NCBI RefSeq assembly: GCF_040371945.1
Contig: NZ_BAABWS010000001.1
Location: forward strand, 1,240,001 to 1,304,000
DNA from: Litorivita sp040371945
GTDB lineage: Bacteria > Pseudomonadota > Alphaproteobacteria > Rhodobacterales > Rhodobacteraceae
Length of the DNA: 64,000 nucleotides
Reading direction: 5' to 3'
Under the pieces are notes generated by a model that worked only from the letters and a program-made list of their open reading frames with translations, had not been told where the DNA came from and ran no database searches. Both the position numbers and the translations under genes were made by a program. Position 1 is the first letter of the stretch. Each line of letters starts with the position of its first letter. Below, piece after piece: positions 27,346-35,567 of this stretch.

Positions 27346-27990
27346 TTACTTGTCCAGCTCGGCCTTGATCGCGGCCTGCACAACTTCCATCGCCGCCAGA
27401 CCATCAACCCGCTTGAGCAAGCCCTTGGCGTAGTAATAGCCCAGCAATGGCGAGGTCTTTTTGTAATATTCCATCAGACGGTTCTTGAGGCTTTCCTCAT
27501 TATCGTCGGCGCGGCGCTTGAACTCGGTGCCGCCGCAGTTGGTGCATTTTCCATCGGCAGGGATCGGCTTGGTCTCGTCGTGATAGACCTCGCCGCAAGT
27601 GCCACAGGTCGAGCGGCCAACGATACGCGCGACCAGAGCCTCGTCACGCACGCGCAATTCGACGACCGCGTCCAATGTCTCGCCCGTGGCGTCGAGCAAT
27701 TTGGCCAAGGCATCCGCCTGCGCCAATGTGCGCGGGAAGCCGTCAAAGATGAAGCCGCCTGCCTTGTCGCCTTCGAGCTTCTCGCGGATCAGGCCGATCA
27801 CGATCTCGTCGGTCACCAGATCGCCGCGCGCCATCACGTCCGCGACAACCTTGCCCATTTCGGTGCCGCTGTCCTTGGCTTCGCGCAGCATGTCGCCGGT
27901 CGAAAGCTGGATCATGTTGCGGGTCTCGACCAGATGGCGAGCCTGCGTGCCTTTACCGGCGCCGGGCGGGCCGAGGAGGATAATGTTCAT
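27346..27990 (-). CDS. adk: Adenylate kinase
   Basis: 214 residues. P-loop GPPGAGKGTQ (about 7-16), the GFPRTLAQAD AMP-binding segment and a LID domain with a four-cysteine zinc site (CGTC and CTNC). It converts ATP and AMP to two ADP. The start overlaps the secY stop (ATGA), as usual in the spc operon. A terminator follows, separating it from rpsM. Confidence 0.97.
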   Translation of the reverse strand: MNIILLGPPGAGKGTQARHLVETRNMIQLSTGDMLREAKDSGTEMGKVVADVMARGDLVTDEIVIGLIREKLEGDKAGGFIFDGFPRTLAQADALAKLLDATGETLDAVVELRVRDEALVARIVGRSTCGTCGEVYHDETKPIPADGKCTNCGGTEFKRRADDNEESLKNRLMEYYKKTSPLLGYYYAKGLLKRVDGLAAMEVVQAAIKAELDK

Positions 27991-29351
27991 CTGCGTTGCG
28001 TCCCTTTTCTTTTGCTGCGCTTCTTCCCTTTACCGCGCAGCTGCGATTTTTCAATCAGCCCTTCGTACTGGTGTGCCAGCAGATGGCTCTGGACTTGCTG
28101 GATCGTATCCATCGTCACAGAGACCACAATCAGAACCGAGGTGCCGCCAAAATAGAAAGGGATTGTGAATTGGCTACGGACAATCTCCGGAAGGAGACAA
28201 ACTGCCGCAAGGTAGGCCGATCCGACCACCAAAATCCGCGTCACAACGTATTCCAGATACTCCGCCGTCTTCTTGCCAGGACGAATGCCAGGCACGTTGC
28301 CGTTTTGATTCTTCAGGTTTTCGGCCACGTCATCGGGCTTGAAGGCCACGTTGAACGTGTAGAAATAGGCAAAAAAGACAATCATCGCGACGAAGAACAG
28401 CAGGTAAAGCGGTTGTCCCGGTCCGAAATAGGCAAGGATCGTGCTCATGATCGGGCCGGTTTGGCTGCCCGAGAAGGTGCTGATGGTGGTCGGCAAAAGC
28501 AAAAGCGCCGAGGCAAAGATCGCGGGGATCACGCCAGCGGGGTTGACCTTGACCGGCAAATGCGACGAGCCGCCTTCATAGACTTTCATGCCCTGCTGAC
28601 GGCGCGGGTATTGGATATGGACCTTGCGCAGGGCGCGCTCCATGAACACCACAAAGGCGATGGTCGCCACCACCATGACAATCACGCCAAGGATGATCAC
28701 GGGGCTGATCGCGCCGCTGCGCCCTTGCGAGAAGAACTGCGCCAATGCGGCGGGGACTTCGGCGATGATGCCGACAAAGATGATCAACGAGATGCCGTTG
28801 CCGATGCCGCGGTTGGTGATCTGCTCGCCCAGCCACATCAAGAACATCGTGCCGCCCACAAGCGTGACCATGCACGAAATGCGGAAATACAGCCCCGGAT
28901 CAGTAACCAGATCGCCCGCCTCAAGGCTGGCCGCCAAGCCAAAACTTTGCAGCGTGGCCAAGGCCACCGTGCCGTAACGCGTGTATTGGTTGATCTTTTT
29001 CTGACCCTGCTGGCCCTCTTTCTTGAGCTGCTCAAGCGCAGGCACCATCGAGGCCAGAAGCTGCACAATAATCGAGGCCGAGATATAGGGCATGATGCCG
29101 AGCGCAAAAATACCCATCCGGCCAAGCGCACCGCCGGTGAACATCGTCAAAATGCCGCCGATCCCTTGGCCCGCACCTTCCATAAAATCGCGCAGCGCCG
29201 CGCCGTCGATTCCGGGAACCGGAATAAACGTGCCAAGGCGGTAAACGATCAAAAGGCCGAGAGTGAAGAAAATACGCTGGCGCAGGTCCGACGCCTTGCT
29301 CAGCGCGGCCCAGCTTGTGTTGGCCGCCATTTGCTCTGCTGCAGATGCCAT
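27987..29351 (-). CDS. secY: Protein translocase subunit SecY
   Basis: 454 residues with ten membrane helices, the plug-region motif (PGIDGAAL, ISASIIVQLL) and the basic cytoplasmic loops RKVHIQYPRRQ and the C-terminal tail. It is the protein-conducting channel with SecE and SecG. The 115 bp upstream of it contain two hairpins, one ending about 20 bp before the start. Confidence 0.98.
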   Translation of the reverse strand: MASAAEQMAANTSWAALSKASDLRQRIFFTLGLLIVYRLGTFIPVPGIDGAALRDFMEGAGQGIGGILTMFTGGALGRMGIFALGIMPYISASIIVQLLASMVPALEQLKKEGQQGQKKINQYTRYGTVALATLQSFGLAASLEAGDLVTDPGLYFRISCMVTLVGGTMFLMWLGEQITNRGIGNGISLIIFVGIIAEVPAALAQFFSQGRSGAISPVIILGVIVMVVATIAFVVFMERALRKVHIQYPRRQQGMKVYEGGSSHLPVKVNPAGVIPAIFASALLLLPTTISTFSGSQTGPIMSTILAYFGPGQPLYLLFFVAMIVFFAYFYTFNVAFKPDDVAENLKNQNGNVPGIRPGKKTAEYLEYVVTRILVVGSAYLAAVCLLPEIVRSQFTIPFYFGGTSVLIVVSVTMDTIQQVQSHLLAHQYEGLIEKSQLRGKGKKRSKRKGTQRR

Positions 29352-29372
29352 TCGCGGGTCTCTTTCATATAG

Positions 29373-29452
29373 AAACGCCGCCCTAGAGCGTTTTCCAGCT
29401 CGGGCGGCGTTTTGGGAAAACTCAAGGGTATGTAAGCGGCGTTGGCGCCGCT
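29373..29452 (-). terminator. Two hairpins between rplO and secY
   Basis: AGCGGCG/CGCCGCT with a TTGG loop (29435-29452) is followed by a long stem, AAACGCCGCCC (29373-29383) with GGGCGGCGTTT (29402-29412), extended by an inner GAGC/GCTC. On the minus strand a TTTCTAT run follows. It may attenuate transcription into secY. Confidence 0.65.
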
Positions 29453-29466
29453 CACAACCTCAATCT

Positions 29467-29940
29467 TTATTCTGCCGCTGCAGGAGCCGCCACTTTCAGC
29501 GAACCGCCGGCCTTTTCGACCGCTTCAACGGCCGATTTCGACGCGCCGGTCACTTCGATGTTGGCTTTGGCAGTGAACTCGCCTTTGGCCAGAACGCGGA
29601 TGCCGTCCAGCTTGCGGCGCACCAGACCCGATGCGATCAACGCATCTTCGGTGATCGCGGCTTTGGCGTCCAATTTTTTCTCGTCGATGAATTTCTGGAT
29701 CAAACCGAGGTTCACCACCGCGAAGGATTTGCGGTTCGGCTTGTTAAAGCCGCGCTTGGGCAAACGTTGGTAGAGCGGCATTTGGCCACCCTCGTAGCCG
29801 CCAATGGCAACACCCGAGCGGGATTTTTGACCTTTGATACCACGGCCACCCATTTTACCGGTGCCGGAACCGGGACCACGTGCGACGCGTTTGCGAGGCT
29901 TGGTTGCACCGGGGTTGTCACGAAGTTCGTGCAGTTTCAT
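29467..29940 (-). CDS. rplO: 50S ribosomal protein L15
   Basis: 157 residues beginning MKLHELRDNPGATKPRKRV, with the Gly-rich GRGIKGQKSRSGV segment and the GFNKPNRKSF motif. An Ala-rich tail ends it. It binds 23S rRNA late in assembly. In most bacteria it directly follows rpmD; here a secreted lectin gene with its own terminator separates them and rplO has its own promoter. Confidence 0.98.
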   Translation of the reverse strand: MKLHELRDNPGATKPRKRVARGPGSGTGKMGGRGIKGQKSRSGVAIGGYEGGQMPLYQRLPKRGFNKPNRKSFAVVNLGLIQKFIDEKKLDAKAAITEDALIASGLVRRKLDGIRVLAKGEFTAKANIEVTGASKSAVEAVEKAGGSLKVAAPAAAE

Positions 29941-30034
29941 GTCGCTTCTCCTTTGCCGGAACTACCCTCCAGCGACGGAGCGGGCAAACACGGCTTACAA
30001 ATGATTCTATGACCCCTGCTGAGGCCACTGGGGG

Positions 30035-30063
30035 CGTATAGACGCCTTCGCAGGCCGGATCAA
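30035..30063 (-). promoter_or_regulatory. Sigma70-like promoter of rplO
   Basis: On the minus strand TTGATC (30063-30058), 17 bp, TATACG (30040-30035), about 95 bp before the rplO start and just after the lectin terminator. Confidence 0.7.
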
Positions 30064-30095
30064 GTCTCGCGTTTACCCGCCGTGCCCGCGCAACG

Positions 30096-30110
30096 CAAAA
30101 CGCCCCGCAG
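30096..30110. repeat. 15-nt direct repeat, copy 1 (rplO side of lectin cassette)
   Basis: CAAAACGCCCCGCAG, identical to the copy at 31095-31109, 999 bp away. Each copy is one arm of a terminator flanking the lectin gene. Confidence 0.9.
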
Positions 30111-30125
30111 GGATCTGCGAGGCGT
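30100..30125 (-). terminator. Terminator of the lectin gene
   Basis: ACGCCCCGCAG (30100-30110) pairs with CTGCGAGGCGT (30115-30125), with one mismatch. A U-run (TTTTGCG) follows on the minus strand. Confidence 0.85.
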
Positions 30126-30156
30126 CCTTTTGCCAAAGGGCGACGTTACAAAGCGG

Positions 30157-30924
30157 TTAGCCGCGCTTGCGGCGGCGCAGGCCCGCCAAGGCCCCGATCC
30201 CGCCGATCAAAAGCAATCCACCCGCCGGCAGCGGGATAGGCGCCGCCGTGCCAAGGGTCAGATCGAAACTGTTGATCGTATGGGTCGAATTTGCCGCGCC
30301 GGTCGAAGCGGTGAAGCCGAAGAAACCGGTGCTCCCGATGCTGGCCAGATCAAGCGCATAGGACAAGAGCGGTGCCGCCGGTTGGAACCCTGCGTTATTC
30401 ACAAATACATCGAGCCATGTGCCGTCATATTCGACCCAAGCATAAGTCGTGGAGCTTTGCAGCGTATAGCCCGGATCGGCAAGCACCAAGGAGGCAGTGC
30501 TGCCGTTGGTGTTGATCCCGACGTGATTATTGCTGAAAGCATCGCCGGAGCCGTTGCCCCACGTGTCGAATTCAACCGCGATCGAATTGCCGATCCCTTG
30601 GTATCCGATCCCGCCGCCGCCGTCGCCGGTCTGCGCGGTGCCGCCCGTGTCATTATGCACGGCAAAAACGATACCATCGGCGCCGCCGGTCGAGGGCGTG
30701 GCGATGGTAAAGGAAAACGCCGCCGAGAATGTCGTGTTGGAAGCAATCGCCACCGCATCGGTCCATGCCGATCCGTTTTGCCAATCGACCGCATCGGTCA
30801 ATTGCAGGTCTGTGCCGGACAAAGCCGCGCTGCCGTTCAAGGTCATGTCCGAAAAACTGACGGGGGCGGCTTGCGCCGCTGCTGCGCCCAATGTGAAGGC
30901 GGTGGCAGTAAAAAACTTTTTCAT
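30157..30924 (-). CDS. Secreted L-type lectin-like protein with VPLPA-CTERM anchor
   Basis: 255 residues from ATG 30924. Signal peptide 1-19 (cut at AQA-AP). The body resembles L-type (legume-like) lectins: GADGIVFAVH (81-90), VEFDTW (117-122) and NNHVGI (132-137), where Asp and Asn/His residues usually bind calcium and sugar. The C-terminus has the sorting signal PLPA (231-234), a hydrophobic helix and RRRKR. Such proteins are cut and anchored by an exosortase, not encoded here. The frame extends to 31077 but the signal peptide sets the start. It is an insertion inside the spc operon, between two terminators. Confidence 0.87.
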   Translation of the reverse strand: MKKFFTATAFTLGAAAAQAAPVSFSDMTLNGSAALSGTDLQLTDAVDWQNGSAWTDAVAIASNTTFSAAFSFTIATPSTGGADGIVFAVHNDTGGTAQTGDGGGGIGYQGIGNSIAVEFDTWGNGSGDAFSNNHVGINTNGSTASLVLADPGYTLQSSTTYAWVEYDGTWLDVFVNNAGFQPAAPLLSYALDLASIGSTGFFGFTASTGAANSTHTINSFDLTLGTAAPIPLPAGGLLLIGGIGALAGLRRRKRG

Positions 30925-30944
30925 AATCCACTCCAAATGCGAAC

Positions 30945-30998
30945 TAGGGCACAACGCCCTAATCGCCGCAAAATTGCCAATGATTAACCATAAGTCAA
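30945..30998 (-). promoter_or_regulatory. Candidate promoter and leader hairpin of the lectin gene
   Basis: On the minus strand TTGACT (30998-30993), 17 bp, a weak AATTTT (30975-30970). The predicted transcript would begin just before a perfect TAGGGC/GCCCTA hairpin (30945-30961), which could also be an operator. Confidence 0.4.
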
Positions 30999-31094
30999 CC
31001 GCGATCGTAGGGTTGCCGCGGGATGACGACCGCCAGCAAGCCACCCCTAGGCGACAATCCAGAAAAGCGCCCGCCATTGACCACGAGACGGAAA

Positions 31095-31109
31095 CAAAAC
31101 GCCCCGCAG
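31095..31109. repeat. 15-nt direct repeat, copy 2 (rpmD side of lectin cassette)
   Basis: CAAAACGCCCCGCAG, identical to 30096-30110. It is the left arm of the rpmD terminator. Confidence 0.9.
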
Positions 31110-31126
31110 TCTCCTGCGGGGCGTTT
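31097..31126 (-). terminator. Terminator of rpmD
   Basis: A perfect 13-bp stem, AAACGCCCCGCAG (31097-31109) with CTGCGGGGCGTTT (31114-31126), 25 bp after the rpmD stop. Confidence 0.9.
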
Positions 31127-31151
31127 GTAATTTTAACCGAAGGCGAAAGGC

Positions 31152-31340
31152 TTAGCCTTTTTCCTCGATGATCTCGACCATATGCGAAACCGAGTTCACC
31201 ATGCCGCGCACGGAAGGCGTATCTTCCAATTCGCGGGTGCGGTTCATTTTGTTCAAGCCCAGACCGATCAGCGTTGCACGCTGTTTCGCGGGGCGGCGGA
31301 TCGGCGAGCCGACCTGCTTGACGACGATGGTTTTTGCCAT
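31152..31340 (-). CDS. rpmD: 50S ribosomal protein L30
   Basis: 62 residues, with IVVKQVGSPIRRP and the LGLNKMNRTRELED core of bacterial L30. It binds 23S rRNA domain II. It lies 12 bp after rpsE. It ends the rpmC-rpmD transcription module at a strong terminator. Confidence 0.97.
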   Translation of the reverse strand: MAKTIVVKQVGSPIRRPAKQRATLIGLGLNKMNRTRELEDTPSVRGMVNSVSHMVEIIEEKG

Positions 31341-31352
31341 TGGATCAGTTCC

Positions 31353-31919
31353 TTACGCTTCAGCAGCTTCGGCAGCAGGCGCATCATCTTTTTTCAAGAT
31401 GTCTGCAACCTTCTTACCGCGGCGCTGTGCCACCGAACGCGGGCTGGACTCTTTGCGAAGCCCATCCAGCGTTGCGCGGATCATGTTGTAGGGGTTCTGC
31501 GAGCCAACCGACTTCGCAACAACGTCCTGCACACCGAGCATCTCGAACACCGCACGCATTGGGCCACCGGCGATGATACCGGTACCTTGCGGTGCCGTGC
31601 GCATCACAACACGGCCAGCGCCATGACGGCCTTCCATGTCGTGGTGCAATGTGCGGCCTTCTTTAAGCTGCACGCGCATCATCTGGCGCTTGGCTTGCTC
31701 GGTGGCTTTGCGAATGGCCTCGGGGACCTCTTTCGCTTTGCCTTTACCGAAGCCGACACGGCCCTTTTGATCGCCGACAACCACAAGCGCGGCAAAGCCG
31801 AAACGCTTACCACCCTTCACAGTTTTCGACACGCGGTTGATCGCGACCAGACGATCGGCGAATTCAGGGGTTTCTTCGCGCTCGCGACGCCCACCCCGGT
31901 TTTGACCTTCTCTTGCCAT
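31353..31919 (-). CDS. rpsE: 30S ribosomal protein S5
   Basis: 188 residues. S5 N-terminal dsRBD-like domain (VVGDQKGRVGFGKGKAKEVP) and the C-terminal fold (GTGIIAGGPMRAVFE). The N-terminal 20 residues are Arg-rich. S5 supports decoding fidelity and mRNA unwinding. It lies 11 bp after rplR. Confidence 0.98.
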   Translation of the reverse strand: MAREGQNRGGRREREETPEFADRLVAINRVSKTVKGGKRFGFAALVVVGDQKGRVGFGKGKAKEVPEAIRKATEQAKRQMMRVQLKEGRTLHHDMEGRHGAGRVVMRTAPQGTGIIAGGPMRAVFEMLGVQDVVAKSVGSQNPYNMIRATLDGLRKESSPRSVAQRRGKKVADILKKDDAPAAEAAEA

Positions 31920-31930
31920 ATCGTCTCTCC

Positions 31931-32290
31931 TTAGATCTTCAGCCCACCTTCACGAGCAGCGTCGGCCAAAGCCTTCACCTTCCCGTGAAAGAGGAAACCA
32001 CCACGATCGAAATATGCTTCGGTGACGCCGGCCTTTTTGGCCCGCTCGGCAATCGCCGCGCCAACTTTCGTTGCCGCTTCGACATTGTTTTTGCCGACCA
32101 TGCCCAGATCCTTCTCGAGAGAAGAAGCCGAAGCGAGGGTCACACCATTCACATCGTCGATCAGCTGGACGCTGATGTTCTTGTTGCTGCGGTGAACCGA
32201 AAGACGCGCACGTCCTGCGTTCACTTTGCGAAGTTTGTTCCGAACGCGCAGGCGGCGCTTCAGAAACAGGGTTCTTTTGCTGTTTGCCAT
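31931..32290 (-). CDS. rplR: 50S ribosomal protein L18
   Basis: 119 residues with RLSVHRSNKNISVQLIDD, the central VGAAIAERAKKAG and the C-terminal YFDRGGFLFHGKVKALADAA. It links 5S rRNA to the large subunit with L5. It lies 11 bp after rplF. Confidence 0.98.
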   Translation of the reverse strand: MANSKRTLFLKRRLRVRNKLRKVNAGRARLSVHRSNKNISVQLIDDVNGVTLASASSLEKDLGMVGKNNVEAATKVGAAIAERAKKAGVTEAYFDRGGFLFHGKVKALADAAREGGLKI

Positions 32291-32301
32291 ATCCTGGGTC
32301 C

Positions 32302-32835
32302 TTACTTCTTCTTGCCTTCCTTGCGGAAGATATACTCGTCTTTGTATTTGATGCCTTTGCCTTTATAGGGCTCGGGCTTGCGCCATTCGCGGATGTTTGC
32401 CGCAACCTGACCAACGAGTTGTGCACTATCGCCTTCGATCACGATTTCAGTGTTCTTCGGGCAGGTCACGGTCACACCGGCCGGCACTTCGAAGTCCACA
32501 TCATGGCTGTAACCGAGCGACAGCTTCAGGGTGTTGCCCTGCATCTGCGCACGATAACCAACGCCGTTGATCTCGAGCTCTTTTTTGAAGCCCTCGGTGA
32601 CACCTTTGACCATGTTGGCGACAATCGTGCGGCTCATGCCCCACTGTTGGCGCGCGCGCTTGGATTTGCCGCGCGGGGTCACCGTCACTGCATTATCTTC
32701 CAAAGCGATGGTCACATCATCCGTAGCTGTGAAGTTCTGGGTCGCTTTGGGACCTTTCACTTCGATGGTCTGGCCGGACACCGAGGCGGTTACACCTGCG
32801 GGCAGCTCGACCGGTTTCTTACCAATACGAGACAT
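32302..32835 (-). CDS. rplF: 50S ribosomal protein L6
   Basis: 177 residues, two repeated alpha/beta domains. The start is MSRIGKKPVELPAGV and the C-terminus has RKPEPYKGKGIKY, the family signature. It binds near the sarcin-ricin loop. It lies 11 bp after rpsH. Confidence 0.98.
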   Translation of the reverse strand: MSRIGKKPVELPAGVTASVSGQTIEVKGPKATQNFTATDDVTIALEDNAVTVTPRGKSKRARQQWGMSRTIVANMVKGVTEGFKKELEINGVGYRAQMQGNTLKLSLGYSHDVDFEVPAGVTVTCPKNTEIVIEGDSAQLVGQVAANIREWRKPEPYKGKGIKYKDEYIFRKEGKKK

Positions 32836-32846
32836 TCCAGACCTCC

Positions 32847-33239
32847 TTAGAACACGGTGCAGAGCACTTCGCCGCCAACATTGGCGGAACGTGCAGCTGC
32901 ATCGGACATGACGCCCTTGGGCGTGGAGACAATCGACACACCGAGGCCCTGACGGACAACGGGGATGTCATTGACGCCCATGTAAACGCGACGGCCAGGT
33001 TTGGAAACCCGCTTCACTTCGCGAATGACAGGAGTGCCTTCGTAGTATTTCAGGCTGATTTCGATGGCCGGATGGCCGTCGGCACCAGTGGTTTTCTCAT
33101 AACCGCGGATGTAACCTTCATCTGCAAGCACATCCAAAACCCATGCGCGCAGCTTGGAAGCAGGCGTCATGACGGTGGATTTGCCGCGCATCTGAGCGTT
33201 ACGGATACGGGTGAGCATATCGCCGATAGGATCGTTCAT
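32847..33239 (-). CDS. rpsH: 30S ribosomal protein S8
   Basis: 130 residues with NDPIGDMLTRIRNAQ and the C-terminal GLGVSIVSTPKGVMSDAAAR. It binds 16S helix 21 and in other bacteria represses the spc operon by binding mRNA near rplE. No such site was clear here. Confidence 0.98.
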   Translation of the reverse strand: MNDPIGDMLTRIRNAQMRGKSTVMTPASKLRAWVLDVLADEGYIRGYEKTTGADGHPAIEISLKYYEGTPVIREVKRVSKPGRRVYMGVNDIPVVRQGLGVSIVSTPKGVMSDAAARSANVGGEVLCTVF

Positions 33240-33251
33240 AATATCTCTCCC

Positions 33252-33557
33252 TTACCAGCTCGACTTAACCATGCCGGGGATCTGACCAAAGGAGGCCAGT
33301 TCGCGCAGCATGATCCGCGAGACTTTGAGCTTACGGTAATAAGCGTGGGGACGACCGGTCAGCTGGCACCGGTTGTGCAAGCGCACAGCCGCAGAGTTGC
33401 GCGGCAGCTTGGCAAGCTTCAAAGAAGCGCGGAAACGCTCTTCCATCGGCTTGCTTTCGTCGTTCACGATTTCTTTCAGAGCGGCGCGTTTGGTCGCATA
33501 TTTTGCCACCAGCTTTTCGCGCTTTTTCTGACGTTCGAGCATTGCTTTTTTAGCCAT
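33252..33557 (-). CDS. rpsN: 30S ribosomal protein S14, zinc-free type
   Basis: 101 residues, the long C-minus form without CxxC zinc motifs, ending in the conserved RIMLRELASFGQIPGMVKSSW. It binds the 16S 3' head domain. It lies 22 bp after rplE. Confidence 0.98.
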   Translation of the reverse strand: MAKKAMLERQKKREKLVAKYATKRAALKEIVNDESKPMEERFRASLKLAKLPRNSAAVRLHNRCQLTGRPHAYYRKLKVSRIMLRELASFGQIPGMVKSSW

Positions 33558-33579
33558 GTCTATGTTCCTTCCCGCTGCT

Positions 33580-34143
33580 TCAGCTGTTGAAGGGCATGTT
33601 GAAAGCTTTCAACAGCGCCTTGGCTTCAGCGTCGGTTTTCGCCGTGGTGGCAATAACGATGTCCATACCCCAGTTCTCATCGACTTTGTCGAAATCGATC
33701 TCGGGGAAAACGATGTGCTCTTTGAGACCCATGGCATAGTTGCCGCGGCCATCAAAGCTTTTGCCGTTCACGCCGCGAAAATCGCGAACGCGGGGCAATG
33801 CAATCGTGATCAGACGATCAAGGAATTCATACATGCGCTCGCCGCGCAGGGTCACTTTCGCACCCAGCGGCATTTCTTCACGCACGCGGAACGTCGCGAT
33901 GGATTTCTTCGCAAGCGTTGTAACGGCTTTTTGGCCCGCAATCGTGCTCAGGTCTTCTTGAGCGGATTTGGCTTTCTTGCTGTCACGAACGGCTTCGGCA
34001 CCACAGCCGATGTTCAGAACGATTTTATCCAGACGCGGGATCTGCATGTCGTTCTGGTAGCCGAACTCTTCCTTCAACGCGGCGCGGATCGTGTCCGCAT
34101 AAAGCGTCTTGAGGCGCGGGGTGTAGTTTTCGGTATCAAGCAT
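33580..34143 (-). CDS. rplE: 50S ribosomal protein L5
   Basis: 187 residues from ATG 34143 (MLDTENYTPRLK). It overlaps the end of rplX by 8 bases; the upstream extension to 34206 is therefore rejected. Core motifs are LDKIVLNIGCG, LGAKVTLRGERMYEFLDRL and DFRGVNGKSFDGRGNY. It carries 5S rRNA and contacts P-site tRNA. Confidence 0.98.
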   Translation of the reverse strand: MLDTENYTPRLKTLYADTIRAALKEEFGYQNDMQIPRLDKIVLNIGCGAEAVRDSKKAKSAQEDLSTIAGQKAVTTLAKKSIATFRVREEMPLGAKVTLRGERMYEFLDRLITIALPRVRDFRGVNGKSFDGRGNYAMGLKEHIVFPEIDFDKVDENWGMDIVIATTAKTDAEAKALLKAFNMPFNS

Positions 34144-34447
34144 CGATTGCATCCCCCGTGGTTTTTGCAAAGCGCACTTTCTTGTCGCCTTCCATGCGGA
34201 AGCCAACGCGCGTTGCTTTGCCGTTTTTGTCTACCAAAGCGAGGTTGCTCAAATCGATGGGCATCGCTTTCGGGATGCGGCCACCTTGGCTTGTCTGGCT
34301 TTGACGGGTGTGACGGATCGCCATTTTCACACCATCAACCACGGCCTTACCGGCCTTGGGATCGATGGAGGAAATCGTGCCGGTTTGACCTTTGTCTTTA
34401 CCGGCGAGAACGATCACCTTGTCACCTTTGCGGAGTTTAGCAGCCAT
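34136..34447 (-). CDS. rplX: 50S ribosomal protein L24
   Basis: 103 residues with the KOW motif KLRKGDKVIVLAGKDKGQTG and a basic extension. It is an early assembly initiator of the 50S subunit. The ATG shares one base with the rplN stop (TAATG). Confidence 0.98.
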   Translation of the reverse strand: MAAKLRKGDKVIVLAGKDKGQTGTISSIDPKAGKAVVDGVKMAIRHTRQSQTSQGGRIPKAMPIDLSNLALVDKNGKATRVGFRMEGDKKVRFAKTTGDAIDA

Positions 34448-34815
34448 TACAGCACCTCCGGAGCAAGCGAGATGATTTTCATGAAGTTTTTCGCGCGAAG
34501 CTCACGAACAACTGGCCCGAAGATACGGGTGCCGATCGGCTCGTTGTTGTTGTTGAGGATCACGGCGGCGTTGCGATCAAAACGGATCGCGGTGCCATCT
34601 TCACGGCGGACTTCTTTGGCGGTGCGAACGACGACGGCCTTACGGACGTCACCTTTCTTAACACGGCCACGCGGAATGGCTTCCTTCACCGAAACGACAA
34701 TGATGTCGCCAACGGAGGCGTATTTACGCTTGGAACCACCCAGGACCTTGATGCACTGAACTCGGCGAGCGCCGGAGTTGTCAGCGACATCCAGATTGGT
34801 CTGCATCTGGATCAT
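34447..34815 (-). CDS. rplN: 50S ribosomal protein L14
   Basis: 122 residues starting [19 protein letters not shown], with the C-terminal [19 protein letters not shown] and [13 protein letters not shown] motifs. It forms part of an intersubunit bridge. It starts 85 bp after rpsQ, a longer gap than its neighbours. Confidence 0.98.
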
Positions 34816-34900
34816 GTGGTTTCTCCCGACCTATGGGGCTTCCTGCGCTTGGCAGGGGCTTGTTCCCCAGGGTTTCGTAAATGCCGAAAGGCCTGAAAGC

Positions 34901-35131
34901 TTACGCTTCCAGAACCTCCCAACGTTTGGTTTTCGAACGCGGTGCACATTCAATGATGCGAACGGTGTCACCTGTCTTATAGGCGTTCTTCTCATCGTGA
35001 GCCCGATACTTTTTGGACTTACGGATGGTCTTTTTCAGAACAGGGTGCGTGAAACGGCGTTCAACCGAAACCGTTACGGTTTGCTCGTTGGCGGCGCTTG
35101 TCACGGTGCCAGTCAGGATACGTTTGGGCAT
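34901..35131 (-). CDS. rpsQ: 30S ribosomal protein S17
   Basis: 76 residues, the OB-fold S17 with GTVTSAANEQTVTVSVERR, HDEKNAYKTGD and the terminal RSKTKRWEVLE. It is a primary 16S rRNA binder. It lies 14 bp after rpmC. Confidence 0.98.
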   Translation of the reverse strand: MPKRILTGTVTSAANEQTVTVSVERRFTHPVLKKTIRKSKKYRAHDEKNAYKTGDTVRIIECAPRSKTKRWEVLEA

Positions 35132-35145
35132 CTCTCAGGCTCCCC

Positions 35146-35349
35146 TTATTCTGCAGCCGCTTGCGCGGCCTTTTCGTTCAAAATGGTTTTCACGCGGGCG
35201 GCGTTGCGGCGTGCCGCTTTCATGCCCGATGTGTTTTCCATTTGACCGGTTGCTTGCTGAAAACGGAGATTGAAGCTCTCTTTTTTCAGGTTGGCCAATT
35301 CCTCGCGGAGTTGGTCCGGCGTCTTATCGCGGAGTTCTTGCGCTTTCAT
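35146..35349 (-). CDS. rpmC: 50S ribosomal protein L29
   Basis: 67 residues from ATG 35349 (MKAQELRDKTPDQLREEL), a helical hairpin near the tunnel exit. AAAAAGGAC precedes the start. It is normally just after rplP; here 2.6 kb of unrelated genes lie between, and it has its own promoter and a structured leader. Confidence 0.98.
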   Translation of the reverse strand: MKAQELRDKTPDQLREELANLKKESFNLRFQQATGQMENTSGMKAARRNAARVKTILNEKAAQAAAE

Positions 35350-35426
35350 AGCGAAGTCCTTTTTCCTAAGCACCAGAAGGCCCCTTTGCGGGTGACCTTG
35401 AGCCTGGTGGGCGAATACAAAAACAC

Positions 35427-35490
35427 ACGAATCCCGCAGGCGGGAATCCGTGAGTTGGCGTTCTATAGGGGAGTCGCATCAGCGGGGCAA
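35427..35490 (-). promoter_or_regulatory. Promoter and leader hairpin of rpmC
   Basis: On the minus strand TTGCCC (35490-35485), 17 bp, TATAGA (35467-35462). The spacer TGCGACTCCCC before TATA is almost the same as in the rpsL promoter. An imperfect inverted repeat (CACGAATCCCGC with GCGGGAATCCGTG, 35427-35453) lies at the start of the leader. Confidence 0.72.
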
Positions 35491-35567
35491 GGGAAACCTT
35501 GGATGTTTTCCCAATAACAACGGGTTTGCGCCGCAGCGGCCCCGATTGGCCCCGCAACTTGCGCGCA

